From: Rhodocyclaceae bacterium | Lineage (GTDB): Bacteria; Pseudomonadota; Gammaproteobacteria; Burkholderiales; Rhodocyclaceae | Assembly: GCA_018261935.1 (NCBI GenBank) | Contig: JAGTRP010000003.1 | Location: 1 to 64,000 of the forward strand | DNA length: 64,000 nt | Reading direction: 5' to 3' | Part shown: piece by piece, positions 43,804 to 50,394 of the stretch | Layout: every line of letters begins with the position of its first letter | Numbering within the stretch: position 1 is the stretch's first letter | Position numbers and translations under genes: made by a program | Notes under the pieces: generated by a model | Told to the model about the DNA's origin: nothing | The model's database searches: none | Seen by the model: only the letters and a program-made list of their open reading frames with translations

Positions 43804-44178
43804 ATGAAGCCAAGTGCATATCTGGACGCCGCCAAAGCGCAGCTTGGCATTACGTCTGACTACGAACTCGCCAAGCGCCTGGAAGTGAGAACCGGGCACC
43901 TCGCCATGATGCGAAGCGGAGAGCGACCGATCCCGCTCGATGTCGCGTACCGCGTCGCCATCACGCTCCAAATGGACCCGGCCTATGTCGTGGCCGACCT
44001 TGCCGAGCAGAGCGAAAAGAACGAGAAGCGGCGGACGTTCTGGCGGTCTTTTCTCTCGCGTGCAGCAATGGCGATAGCGGCCATCGCCTGCACGCTGGCG
44101 TTGAATTTTTCCGCTATCTCCGGGAGCGGTCCAAGCACGCTTGGTGGGGCAAATAGGCGTCTGCGCTACTGCGCATAA
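43804..44178 (+). CDS. HTH repressor-like regulator of element B
   Basis: A 124-residue protein starting MKPSAYLDAAKAQLGITSDY. A lambda-type HTH (YELAKRLEVRTGHLAMMRSG then ERPIPLDVAYRVA) covers residues 15-65, followed by a hydrophobic C-terminal segment (AAMAIAAIACTLALNF). It resembles DUF3693-type inovirus regulators. The final codons lie in dif site 3, where the core supplies the stop (GCGCATAA). GAGGG precedes the ATG; an upstream TTG would add seven residues. Confidence 0.8.
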   Translation: MKPSAYLDAAKAQLGITSDYELAKRLEVRTGHLAMMRSGERPIPLDVAYRVAITLQMDPAYVVADLAEQSEKNEKRRTFWRSFLSRAAMAIAAIACTLALNFSAISGSGPSTLGGANRRLRYCA

Positions 44179-44195
44179 TTTGTATTATGTTAAAT
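44168..44195 (+). other. dif: dif site 3: near-canonical XerC/XerD site
   Basis: ACTGCGCATAA, TTTGTA, TTATGTTAAAT: 24 of 28 positions equal the Escherichia coli dif recalled from memory, with a perfect 11/11 XerD arm. It is the only one of the four sites with two good arms and so the likely functional chromosome-dimer-resolution site. It joins elements B and C. Confidence 0.88.
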
Positions 44196-44207
44196 GCCGG
44201 AAAATTT

Positions 44208-44528
44208 TCATGCATCGCGGGTTTTTTGCGTGGCTGTGTCGTTTTTTTGCCAATATTCGCCCCAGGCCGAACGATCCTTTGCATATTGCTGGAATCTAGC
44301 CGCCGCAGCTTCCGGCCTGCATAGGGTCAATTGCCGACACCATAGCCGCAACCATTCCGGCTCTAGGCCGTCCTCAATCAGGACGGCTTTTATTTTGGCA
44401 ATGCGCCGGTAGAGCTTGCGCCTCTTCGCTTCCTGGCCCGGGCGGATGGTGCGCAAATGCCAGTAGTGGTTACGGATTTCCGCCAAGCGAAAATCCACTT
44501 GGACAACACCGGGCAATCTCATATGCAT
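44208..44528 (-). CDS. Unrecognised small basic protein at left end of element C
   Basis: A 106-residue protein (MHMRLPGVVQVDFRLAEIRN...) with helical, basic character (RRKLYRRIAKIKAVLIEDGL; EPEWLRLWCRQLTLCRPEAA). Plausible protein composition but no family recognised. It ends 13 bases from dif site 3 and is divergent from the secreted protein at 44574. The ATG at 44528 or 44522 could be the start. Confidence 0.55.
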   Translation of the reverse strand: MHMRLPGVVQVDFRLAEIRNHYWHLRTIRPGQEAKRRKLYRRIAKIKAVLIEDGLEPEWLRLWCRQLTLCRPEAAAARFQQYAKDRSAWGEYWQKNDTATQKTRDA

Positions 44529-44573
44529 AGGGGCCGGGATTATAATGCCGCCGTTCTTTATGCCGGGGCCATT

Positions 44574-44996
44574 ATGAAATCCCTTACCCTCTACCTCCTC
44601 CTGTTTGCCAACACCGCCTGTTACGCGGACGCCTATATGTGCACCGATGGCAACCGGAAGGTCGTTCAGGCCACGCCCTGCGATGCCCACGCGCCGGGAA
44701 ATAAGATTGTCACCGATACCAAGCCCAGCGCTGCCCACGGCACCGCCGCCTTCCAGCAGCAAGTGCAAAATATCCAACGCACCCGGGCCGGCACGACAGC
44801 AAACTACGCACCCCCGCCCGTTCCGCAGCCGCCGCCCATGTCGCTACAGCAACGAACGGCACGATGCGAAGGTATCCCCTGGGAAATCAAGAATATCGAG
44901 GCCCGGGTAAAAGTCGCCGGCACCTATAGCACCGTCGATATGCTACGGGACCAGATTCGGCAGCTAGAGAGCGAACACTCCCGCTTGGGCTGTTAA
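44574..44996 (+). CDS. DUF4124-like secreted protein of element C
   Basis: A 140-residue protein with a signal peptide (MKSLTLYLLLFANTACYADA), then YMCTDGNRKVVQATPCDAHA, the DUF4124-type strand pair, a Pro-rich linker and a C-terminal helix (VDMLRDQIRQLESEHSRLGC). A similar DUF4124 head is on the chromosomal protease at 55510. A lysogeny-conversion cargo or host-surface role is possible. Confidence 0.75.
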   Translation: MKSLTLYLLLFANTACYADAYMCTDGNRKVVQATPCDAHAPGNKIVTDTKPSAAHGTAAFQQQVQNIQRTRAGTTANYAPPPVPQPPPMSLQQRTARCEGIPWEIKNIEARVKVAGTYSTVDMLRDQIRQLESEHSRLGC

Positions 44997-45458
44997 GCCT
45001 TCCCGCCCCCCTCGCCTCAATGACCCCGCCGCGCCTACGGCGCATCGTGCGGGGCGGCGCAGAGGCACTACTGCTGCCGCTCGGCTGCTTTGAGGCAGTA
45101 GATGGACCGGGCGCCCGGTCCATAGTCCATTAGTCTCTGCTGACGGTCCCACCCCTCCCGCCAACGGTCCATCGCCGCCGTGCCTATCCGGTAGGGGCCG
45201 GGTTTGCCAGCTACGAGGCTGGCAAATTGGGTCCGGGCTACGCCCTGCCAACTCAAATCGCCCGGCCTGCGGTCGCACAGAGCGGATGAAAAGACCGGCC
45301 TGCGGCCTCAAGGGGGTATTCGTAAATCCCGATAATGCCGGGATTTACAAACCTTCCCCCTTGTCTTTTCCCCTTTCTCTGTGCGGCTGCCCTTGCAGGG
45401 CTGCTTTCGGAAAGGAAGGGGGGGCATCCTGCCCAGCCCAAGCACTCAGGAAACCGCC
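44997..45458. other. Structured non-coding region at left of element C
   Basis: 460 bases with no convincing gene. It holds a CTACTG...CAGTAG inverted repeat around 45068-45101, a perfect 20-base palindrome at 45103-45122 (TGGACCGGGC and complement) and a 10-bp stem (45322-45331 with 45339-45348, loop ATAATGC). This density of hairpins is typical of inovirus intergenic regions holding origins and the packaging signal. Confidence 0.5.
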
Positions 45459-45545
45459 ATGGCACCGAACCAAGAAACCGCCCTGTACATCGTGCTAGCC
45501 GCCTTCATCATCTGCTTCATCCTCGACGGAATGTTCGGAGACTAA
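45459..45545 (+). CDS. 28-residue membrane peptide of element C
   Basis: MAPNQETALYIVLAAFIICF then ILDGMFGD: a single membrane span with an acidic tail. It is three bases before the next start. Size fits an inovirus minor coat peptide or small regulator. CAGGAAACC upstream gives a fair ribosome site. Confidence 0.5.
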   Translation: MAPNQETALYIVLAAFIICFILDGMFGD

Positions 45546-45548
45546 TCA

Positions 45549-45788
45549 ATGTTCCGCTTCTCCCGCGCCTACCAGACCACCGCCGAGTTCCTCGGTAGGC
45601 AAGGGGGATTTGACTTCGCCGTGGTCACCGATGCTGTTCTCGCCATCGTGACGGCGGCGAAAAAGGCCCTTACGGGATGGTGGAAAACGGAACGGCCGAG
45701 GCAAACCGCCCCGGCCGTTCGTTTTCACCAGCTTGTTCTGGAGTTGGACAGAATCGCTCAGATGCCGCTGTTTGGCCCCGCCGCCTGA
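45549..45788 (+). CDS. Possible 79-residue protein of element C
   Basis: MFRFSRAYQTTAEFLGRQGG ... with an amphipathic helix (VVTDAVLAIVTAAKKALTGW). It follows the 28-residue gene by three bases but contains a large inverted repeat and overlaps the zot 3' end by 31 bases. Real status uncertain. Confidence 0.35.
   Translation: MFRFSRAYQTTAEFLGRQGGFDFAVVTDAVLAIVTAAKKALTGWWKTERPRQTAPAVRFHQLVLELDRIAQMPLFGPAA
45683..45726. terminator. Hairpin between converging transcripts of element C
   Basis: GAACGGCCG (45690-45698) pairs with CGGCCGTTC (45712-45720), extended by GAAAAC/GTTTTC outside a one-base bulge. Located 32 bases beyond the zot stop on the minus strand, so probably the end of the zot operon transcript. 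Confidence 0.55.
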
Positions 45789-46978
45789 CTCACCACAACC
45801 GGCTGATGTGCCTGAAAACCATCGGGACGCCCCGAGACCTGACGCTGCTGACTCTCGGTTGCCCTGCCCTCACGCTTATCAATTTCCCACGACGCGGCAA
45901 TCAGGCGCGTTGAGCCCTTGACCAGCACGGCCAGGGTGCCGGTGCTGTTGGCGAACACCGAATAACCCAGGGCCTCGATGTCACGGAAGGTCAGCGACTG
46001 GAAGAGCGCACCGCCGCCATCCCGCCATTCGATGATCCCGTTGCCGGCGCGGTTGCCGATCTTGATCGCCCCCACAAACCGGATGCGATGCTTTTCAGTC
46101 ATTTCCTGCAGCCAGTCTTTCGGCGGTTCCGGGGCCACGCCTTCGACCAGGCCGAATTGGACCCGATCCTGCGCCTGGCCCTCCTTTGTCGGTGCCAGCT
46201 TGGCAGCTGCAGCTGGTGACGGTGATGCCGACGCCCCCGGCATGGACTGGGGGACTTTGACCACGCCCTTTTCAATGCCCCCGTGGAAGAGACCCCAGAC
46301 GTAATAGACGGCGACGCAGAGGACCACGCCGACGATGGGGAGCCACTTCTTGAACAGCGGGTTGTTCCAGACGACGACGCGAGGATCTACTTTTGTTTCC
46401 TTGTTCTCCGTGCCGTCCGTATGGCTCTTGTAGGTGCCGAAGTACTTTCCTTCGTACTTGTAATCGCTGGTCGAGACCTTTTCAAAGGCGATGCCGTCGC
46501 CTTTGGGGATGGCGGTGAACATGGTTGCCGAGAAGGCATCGGGCTTGCCCAGGGCGGTCTTTTTGAGGAAGTAGAGTTTCCGCTCAACCCGGTTGCGCCA
46601 CAGCGTATGAACGTCCTTGAGGTTCTGGCCCATGAGGATGATGTCGAGGCCATCATGCCCATGCTCGGCCACGAATTCCGTCAGATCATCGCTTAGGGGC
46701 TGCCGCTTCGAGGGCCACCAGTTTTGGGCTTCGTCAATGACCAGGAGGGAATCCTTGATGCCCCGCTTCAGGCTCTTGACGTCCTCCTTCGTCCATTGGG
46801 TCAAAAGCTCCTGCACCCGTTCCAGCGGCAGGCCCGACACCTCTGCAATTTTCTCAAAGTCGAGCCCTTCCACGTTGGAATAGACCGGGCGACCCTTCTG
46901 GAGCGCCGGGATGATTTCATCCTTCATGGACGAGTACGACTTGCCCGAGCGGGGCAGTCCTTCGAAAAAGGTAATCAT
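45758..46978 (-). CDS. zot: Zot-like assembly ATPase (pI) of element C
   Basis: A 406-residue protein, Walker A GLPRSGKSYSSMK, Walker B SLLVIDEAQNWWP, and GQNLKDVHTLWRNRVERKLY shared in outline with element B Zot. The single span is WLPIVGVVLCVAVYYVWGLF (about residue 215). The periplasmic domain differs more. Starts four bases after the DUF2523 stop. It powers virion extrusion through the inner membrane. Confidence 0.92.
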   Translation of the reverse strand: MITFFEGLPRSGKSYSSMKDEIIPALQKGRPVYSNVEGLDFEKIAEVSGLPLERVQELLTQWTKEDVKSLKRGIKDSLLVIDEAQNWWPSKRQPLSDDLTEFVAEHGHDGLDIILMGQNLKDVHTLWRNRVERKLYFLKKTALGKPDAFSATMFTAIPKGDGIAFEKVSTSDYKYEGKYFGTYKSHTDGTENKETKVDPRVVVWNNPLFKKWLPIVGVVLCVAVYYVWGLFHGGIEKGVVKVPQSMPGASASPSPAAAAKLAPTKEGQAQDRVQFGLVEGVAPEPPKDWLQEMTEKHRIRFVGAIKIGNRAGNGIIEWRDGGGALFQSLTFRDIEALGYSVFANSTGTLAVLVKGSTRLIAASWEIDKREGRATESQQRQVSGRPDGFQAHQPVVVSQAAGPNSGI

Positions 46979-46982
46979 GGGG

Positions 46983-47303
46983 TCACCACTGGAAGAGGGT
47001 CAGGACCTTGCGGCCCAGGCGGAAGGCGAGCCCGGCCCCGAGGACGGCGAAGCAGGCCGACACGTTGAGCTGGGACAGGAGGTAGAGAGCGAAGGGCGGA
47101 AAGCCGGTGAAGTAGTTGGCAACCACGACGCCCGACGAGAGGAAGGACGGCACCGGGATCGCCGCCACCGCCGCCGCCACCGCCGATAGGAGGCCGTCAA
47201 AGACCCACAGCGCCCCATCATGGAGCCAATCCACCGCCGCCGTGAAGGCATCGTGGAAGAGTTGTGCAAACCACGCGGTAATTTTTCCCAGCCAGTTGTC
47301 CAT
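46983..47303 (-). CDS. DUF2523 minor coat protein (pVI-like) of element C
   Basis: A 106-residue hydrophobic protein (MDNWLGKITAWFAQLFHDAF...) ending FRLGRKVLTLFQW, the same C-terminal signature as in element B. Located between the pIII-like and zot genes. Confidence 0.88.
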   Translation of the reverse strand: MDNWLGKITAWFAQLFHDAFTAAVDWLHDGALWVFDGLLSAVAAAVAAIPVPSFLSSGVVVANYFTGFPPFALYLLSQLNVSACFAVLGAGLAFRLGRKVLTLFQW

Positions 47304-47312
47304 GGTTTCCCC

Positions 47313-48776
47313 TTATAGGAGCGCAATCCAGAAGGCTGCGCCAATCGCCGCCAGCAGCAGCGCCACCCCCAGATAGCCGTAGAACGTGGTTGCCGTGGAG
47401 CCGCACATATACGGGGAAGGATCGACCGTGTAAGACCCCGACCACCACGGGATAGTCACCGACAGCCCCGAGCAGGAACCGCCGAAAGTGCCGGCCTGGA
47501 AAAAGGTCGTCGCCGCCGTGTAAAACGGAGCCGACTGCACCGCATTCTTGAAGGCCGCCAGACTGCCGGCGAAGGTCTTGGAATCCTTCGTATACAAATT
47601 ATCCGTTGCCGCCCCATCCCCCGAAGTCACCTTCTGGCACGCCGACGCCGTTGGATTCTTGGCGCAATAATCGTCCATGCTGCCCTGGGGCTTGCCCGTG
47701 TCTTTGTCCGTCGGTGCCTCGGCCCCCGCCCCGCCCGAACCCGCCCCCGCTTTCGAGGCGTTATCCGCCTGACTCCCCGGCTGCCCCTGAACTTTCTCGC
47801 CGCCCGCCGTGCCGGTGCCCGCGCTCACCTGGGCGCAGACCGTACCTGCCGGAAAATCCTCGTAAGTCGTTCGCTTCGAACCATCGGCAAAGGTATAGGT
47901 CCTCGCACACCGGACGGTGCCGTCCGGATTCGCTGTCTGTTCATCCTGCTTTTTCACGGTATCGCGCGGGGCATCGACCAAATTTTCCTGGCCGGTATTA
48001 GGATCAACGCATTTCGTCCGACCCCCAACCGTCACCTTCTGAGCCCCCGGGCCGCAACCATCGGGCGGCAAGGTTGGTGCCGCCGGTGGCATCCCGTTCG
48101 TTCCATTCGCCGTGCATTGGGACGACGCTCCGCCGCCGACGAGTGTGTAGCTCCCCGACGCGAAGTAATGGCGGGTGCCATTGACAATGGCCGACTTGTC
48201 CGTATCCCCGCCGCTGTAAATCGCCGTGCAACCATTCGCACATACCGAGAGCGGAGGCGAAGAGGGCGAGGTGCCCACATCGAACACCCCCGACGCCGCA
48301 ACGCCGGTCCCGATGCAGGGCAACGCCACGCACTGGCCCGAAGCATCACGCGTCTGCGTCGCCGGATCGCAGTCAGGCCGGGTACATGTCGAACCGCTCA
48401 AAGTCCAATTGCTGCCCGACTCGCAGTAATAACCGACCTTCCGACACCCTGCCGTCTGCGACAAATTGCCGACATCGCTATACCCACTCGGACACGTGAT
48501 GGTCACCTGCACCGACGTAATAGACGTGCCGCTGACGCACGTATGGTACGTATCCGAAAAGGTCCATGTCGGAGTCTGATTAAACCCCGCACACATCGCC
48601 GAAGCCGTCGCCTTGTTGTTCGACTGTAGGGCCGAGCTCAGATAACCGGACCACGTCGCCGGCGCGGCAAAACTCTCACCATACAACGCCGCTTTCGTTT
48701 CCGCATTCCCCAACACCCCCCACGCCCCAAGGACGAAGCCCAGGAAGAAATAGAGCGTCAGCCGAACCAATCGCAT
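47313..48776 (-). CDS. pIII-like adsorption/minor coat protein of element C
   Basis: A 487-residue protein with signal peptide (MRLVRLTLYFFLGFVLGAWG), Cys-rich N-terminal modules (GSTCTRPDCDPATQTRDASG; SVCANGCTAI), a low-complexity middle rich in Gly/Ala/Gln (QADNASKAGAGSGGAGAEAP) and a C-terminal anchor (GYLGVALLLAAIGAAFWIAL). The receptor-binding half is unrelated at a glance to that of element B, implying a different receptor. The start overlaps the preceding stop (TGATG). Confidence 0.88.
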   Translation of the reverse strand: MRLVRLTLYFFLGFVLGAWGVLGNAETKAALYGESFAAPATWSGYLSSALQSNNKATASAMCAGFNQTPTWTFSDTYHTCVSGTSITSVQVTITCPSGYSDVGNLSQTAGCRKVGYYCESGSNWTLSGSTCTRPDCDPATQTRDASGQCVALPCIGTGVAASGVFDVGTSPSSPPLSVCANGCTAIYSGGDTDKSAIVNGTRHYFASGSYTLVGGGASSQCTANGTNGMPPAAPTLPPDGCGPGAQKVTVGGRTKCVDPNTGQENLVDAPRDTVKKQDEQTANPDGTVRCARTYTFADGSKRTTYEDFPAGTVCAQVSAGTGTAGGEKVQGQPGSQADNASKAGAGSGGAGAEAPTDKDTGKPQGSMDDYCAKNPTASACQKVTSGDGAATDNLYTKDSKTFAGSLAAFKNAVQSAPFYTAATTFFQAGTFGGSCSGLSVTIPWWSGSYTVDPSPYMCGSTATTFYGYLGVALLLAAIGAAFWIALL

Positions 48777-48847
48777 CAGAATAACCCCCGGCCGACGAGA
48801 TGGGCCGTGACCAGCCCCGCGGCGAAGAAGAGAGCGCACCAGACCAT
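48776..48847 (-). CDS. 23-residue membrane protein of element C
   Basis: MVWCALFFAAGLVTAHLVGR then GLF. It lies between coat and pIII genes and ends in the pIII start (TGATG), just like the 26-residue peptide of element B. No ribosome site is obvious. Confidence 0.5.
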   Translation of the reverse strand: MVWCALFFAAGLVTAHLVGRGLF

Positions 48848-48857
48848 GATGGAAGGT

Positions 48858-48883
48858 GGGGGGAGCTATGGAAGCCTCCCCCC
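48858..48883 (-). terminator. Hairpin after the coat gene of element C
   Basis: GGGGGGAG (48858-48865) pairs with CTCCCCCC (48876-48883) eight bases past the coat gene stop. Same location as the central hairpin of element B; no T-run. Confidence 0.6.
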
Positions 48884-48890
48884 GGTTCCC

Positions 48891-49103
48891 TTACTTCGGG
48901 AACATGCGGCGAATGGCATTCACCGCATACTTGGCGACGGACGGAGCCATCAGGATGGCAGCGACCGCAACCACGCCAGCGGTGACGGTGCTCACATCCA
49001 CGGCAGCGGTGAGGGTCGTCAGATCCACACCGGCAGCGAGAGCCTGTTCCAGAGTCATGCCGAGACCGGACAGGATGAGCAACAGCTTTTGAGTCTTGTT
49101 CAT
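48891..49103 (-). CDS. Major coat protein precursor (pVIII-like) of element C
   Basis: A 70-residue protein with signal sequence (MNKTQKLLLILSGLGMTLEQ, then ALAAG), a hydrophobic helix (TVTAGVVAVAAILMAPSVAK) and a basic end (YAVNAIRRMFPK). AAGGAG lies seven bases before the ATG. Layout matches Ff-type pVIII precursors. Confidence 0.85.
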   Translation of the reverse strand: MNKTQKLLLILSGLGMTLEQALAAGVDLTTLTAAVDVSTVTAGVVAVAAILMAPSVAKYAVNAIRRMFPK

Positions 49104-49182
49104 TTCTGAACTCCTTATGGCCCAAGGTTAGGAGGCACAACGGACGGGGCCACAGTCCGATGCACCTTTACAAAAACCATTC

Positions 49183-49365
49183 TCAAAATCGGTCGTTGTA
49201 ATAGTCTTCCCACTCGCTGAACTCTTCCCCGGGAAGCATCCGCCGGATGGCATTAACCGCATATTTCGCAACAGCCGGGGCCATCAACAACGCGCCGACC
49301 GACACCACACCGGCAACCACCGACGAGACATCAACGGCATTGGTCAAAAGCGACAGGTCCACCAT
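49183..49365 (-). CDS. Second coat paralogue without signal peptide, element C
   Basis: A 60-residue protein (MVDLSLLTNAVDVSSVVAGV...) that repeats the mature part of the major coat protein (VDxSxVxAGVVxVxAxLMAP and AKYAVNAIRRM) but has no signal peptide and ends with an acidic tail GEEFSEWEDYYNDRF. It lies just upstream of the coat gene in the operon. Possibly a minor structural variant or assembly regulator. Confidence 0.75.
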   Translation of the reverse strand: MVDLSLLTNAVDVSSVVAGVVSVGALLMAPAVAKYAVNAIRRMLPGEEFSEWEDYYNDRF

Positions 49366-49385
49366 TTCCTCACCCCCTTCCCGGC

Positions 49386-49691
49386 TCAGTGTTTAAGCAG
49401 TTCCAAAATGGAGCCGCAGACCTTGGCGACGAGACCAGCCGCCAGGGGAATGGTCATGCCCAGGGCGAAGATGGCCGCCAGGGTGGTGCCGTCCGGTATA
49501 TCCCAAACGGATTGCATGATGACCGTGTTGTATTCACTGGCATCGAGGAGGACCAACTGACAGTTCGCCATGACCTGGGACAACGCCGGCCGAAGACCGT
49601 ACTGCGCCCCCGTGCCTACCGTATCGACCCAGGCCGCCGTCGATTGCGAACCCGGGGGGACGAATTGGGCGACCTCGACGCAGAGGCTCAT
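49386..49691 (-). CDS. Membrane protein of element C
   Basis: A 101-residue protein with a soluble N-terminal half (QFVPPGSQSTAAWVDTVGTG) and a C-terminal span (TLAAIFALGMTIPLAAGLVA). ATGA coupling to the gene upstream. Comparable in place with 41212-41442 of element B. Confidence 0.6.
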   Translation of the reverse strand: MSLCVEVAQFVPPGSQSTAAWVDTVGTGAQYGLRPALSQVMANCQLVLLDASEYNTVIMQSVWDIPDGTTLAAIFALGMTIPLAAGLVAKVCGSILELLKH

Positions 49692-49882
49692 GCCGCACCC
49701 CGGCGACGCAGACGCGCAAGCAACCGGAGGCGGCGATACCCTGCGAACACCAGCGCGAGCAACTTGTCACTGGCCCCCAGCAGGTATCCAACCACCAAGA
49801 GAACGATGGTTGAGTCCTGATACATTTTGACGAAGACCGCCATGGCCTCGGCAACCGTTTCGGACGATACGCAGTTCATCAA
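49688..49882 (-). CDS. Small membrane protein of element C
   Basis: A 64-residue protein with one span (STIVLLVVGYLLGASDKLLA) and a strongly basic C-terminus (YRRLRLLARLRRRGAA). Coupled on both sides by ATGA overlaps. May be a minor coat protein. Confidence 0.6.
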   Translation of the reverse strand: MMNCVSSETVAEAMAVFVKMYQDSTIVLLVVGYLLGASDKLLALVFAGYRRLRLLARLRRRGAA

Positions 49883-50082
49883 TTACCCTCCCCTACTTCC
49901 TCGAAGAAACTGCACACCTCGAAGTCGTCATCGAGATTGATCCGCCCGGTATCCAAGGCGGATTCCCGATCCTCACAGCGACCCGCCGCCTTCAGCGACC
50001 TGGAGAGAAACAGGTCAGGCGTCAGGAACAGGCCCGTAGAGCGCTGCTGAATCACCCATACCCGTTTCACATCCAGAAGCAT
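49879..50082 (-). CDS. Unrecognised 67-residue protein of element C
   Basis: MLLDVKRVWVIQQRSTGLFL ... ends with an acidic stretch (INLDDDFEVCSFFEEVGEGN). Located two bases after the SSB stop and overlapping the next gene by ATGA. No family recognised. Confidence 0.5.
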   Translation of the reverse strand: MLLDVKRVWVIQQRSTGLFLTPDLFLSRSLKAAGRCEDRESALDTGRINLDDDFEVCSFFEEVGEGN

Positions 50083-50084
50083 GG

Positions 50085-50381
50085 TTACACCTGCGCCGGC
50101 GTCTTGGCTTGGGCGACCGGCCGGAAGCCTTCGACCTCATAGCCCTTCGTGGTCAAGTTCAGGGTGAGTTCCGCCTGGACCGGGAAAGGCAGGTGCTTCA
50201 TCTTGTCGAATTCATCGGACTTGCCGAACTTCATTTCCACCACGTTTTGGCCGATGGCCGTGCCGCTACGCTCGGAAACGTCCATGAGCACAAACAGCGT
50301 CGTGGAGTCGTATCGCTTCCCTTCCACCTCGCCGTTGAACGCCTTGGCACCGACCACTTGAAAATTGCTTTTGACTTGCAT
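50085..50381 (-). CDS. Single-stranded DNA-binding protein of element C
   Basis: A 98-residue beta-rich protein (SNFQVVGAKAFNGEVEGKRY; VQAELTLNLTTKGYEVEGFR) resembling inovirus gene V-type binders. It follows the initiator gene by 13 bases. The sequence has little in common with the element B SSB, consistent with a separately acquired replication module. Confidence 0.75.
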   Translation of the reverse strand: MQVKSNFQVVGAKAFNGEVEGKRYDSTTLFVLMDVSERSGTAIGQNVVEMKFGKSDEFDKMKHLPFPVQAELTLNLTTKGYEVEGFRPVAQAKTPAQV

Positions 50382-50394
50382 TGCGTTTGCTCCT

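Larger units (their letters stand above)
37456..44178. mobile_element. Element B: inovirus (filamentous phage) prophage
   Basis: 6.7 kb between dif-like sites 2 and 3. A minus-strand operon runs SSB, methylase-like, small ORF, replication initiator, membrane protein, major coat, small membrane protein, pIII-like, DUF2523, Zot. A plus-strand HTH regulator abuts dif site 3. Size, gene order and the Xer site are those of a CTX-phi-like integrative inovirus without its own integrase. Confidence 0.9.
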
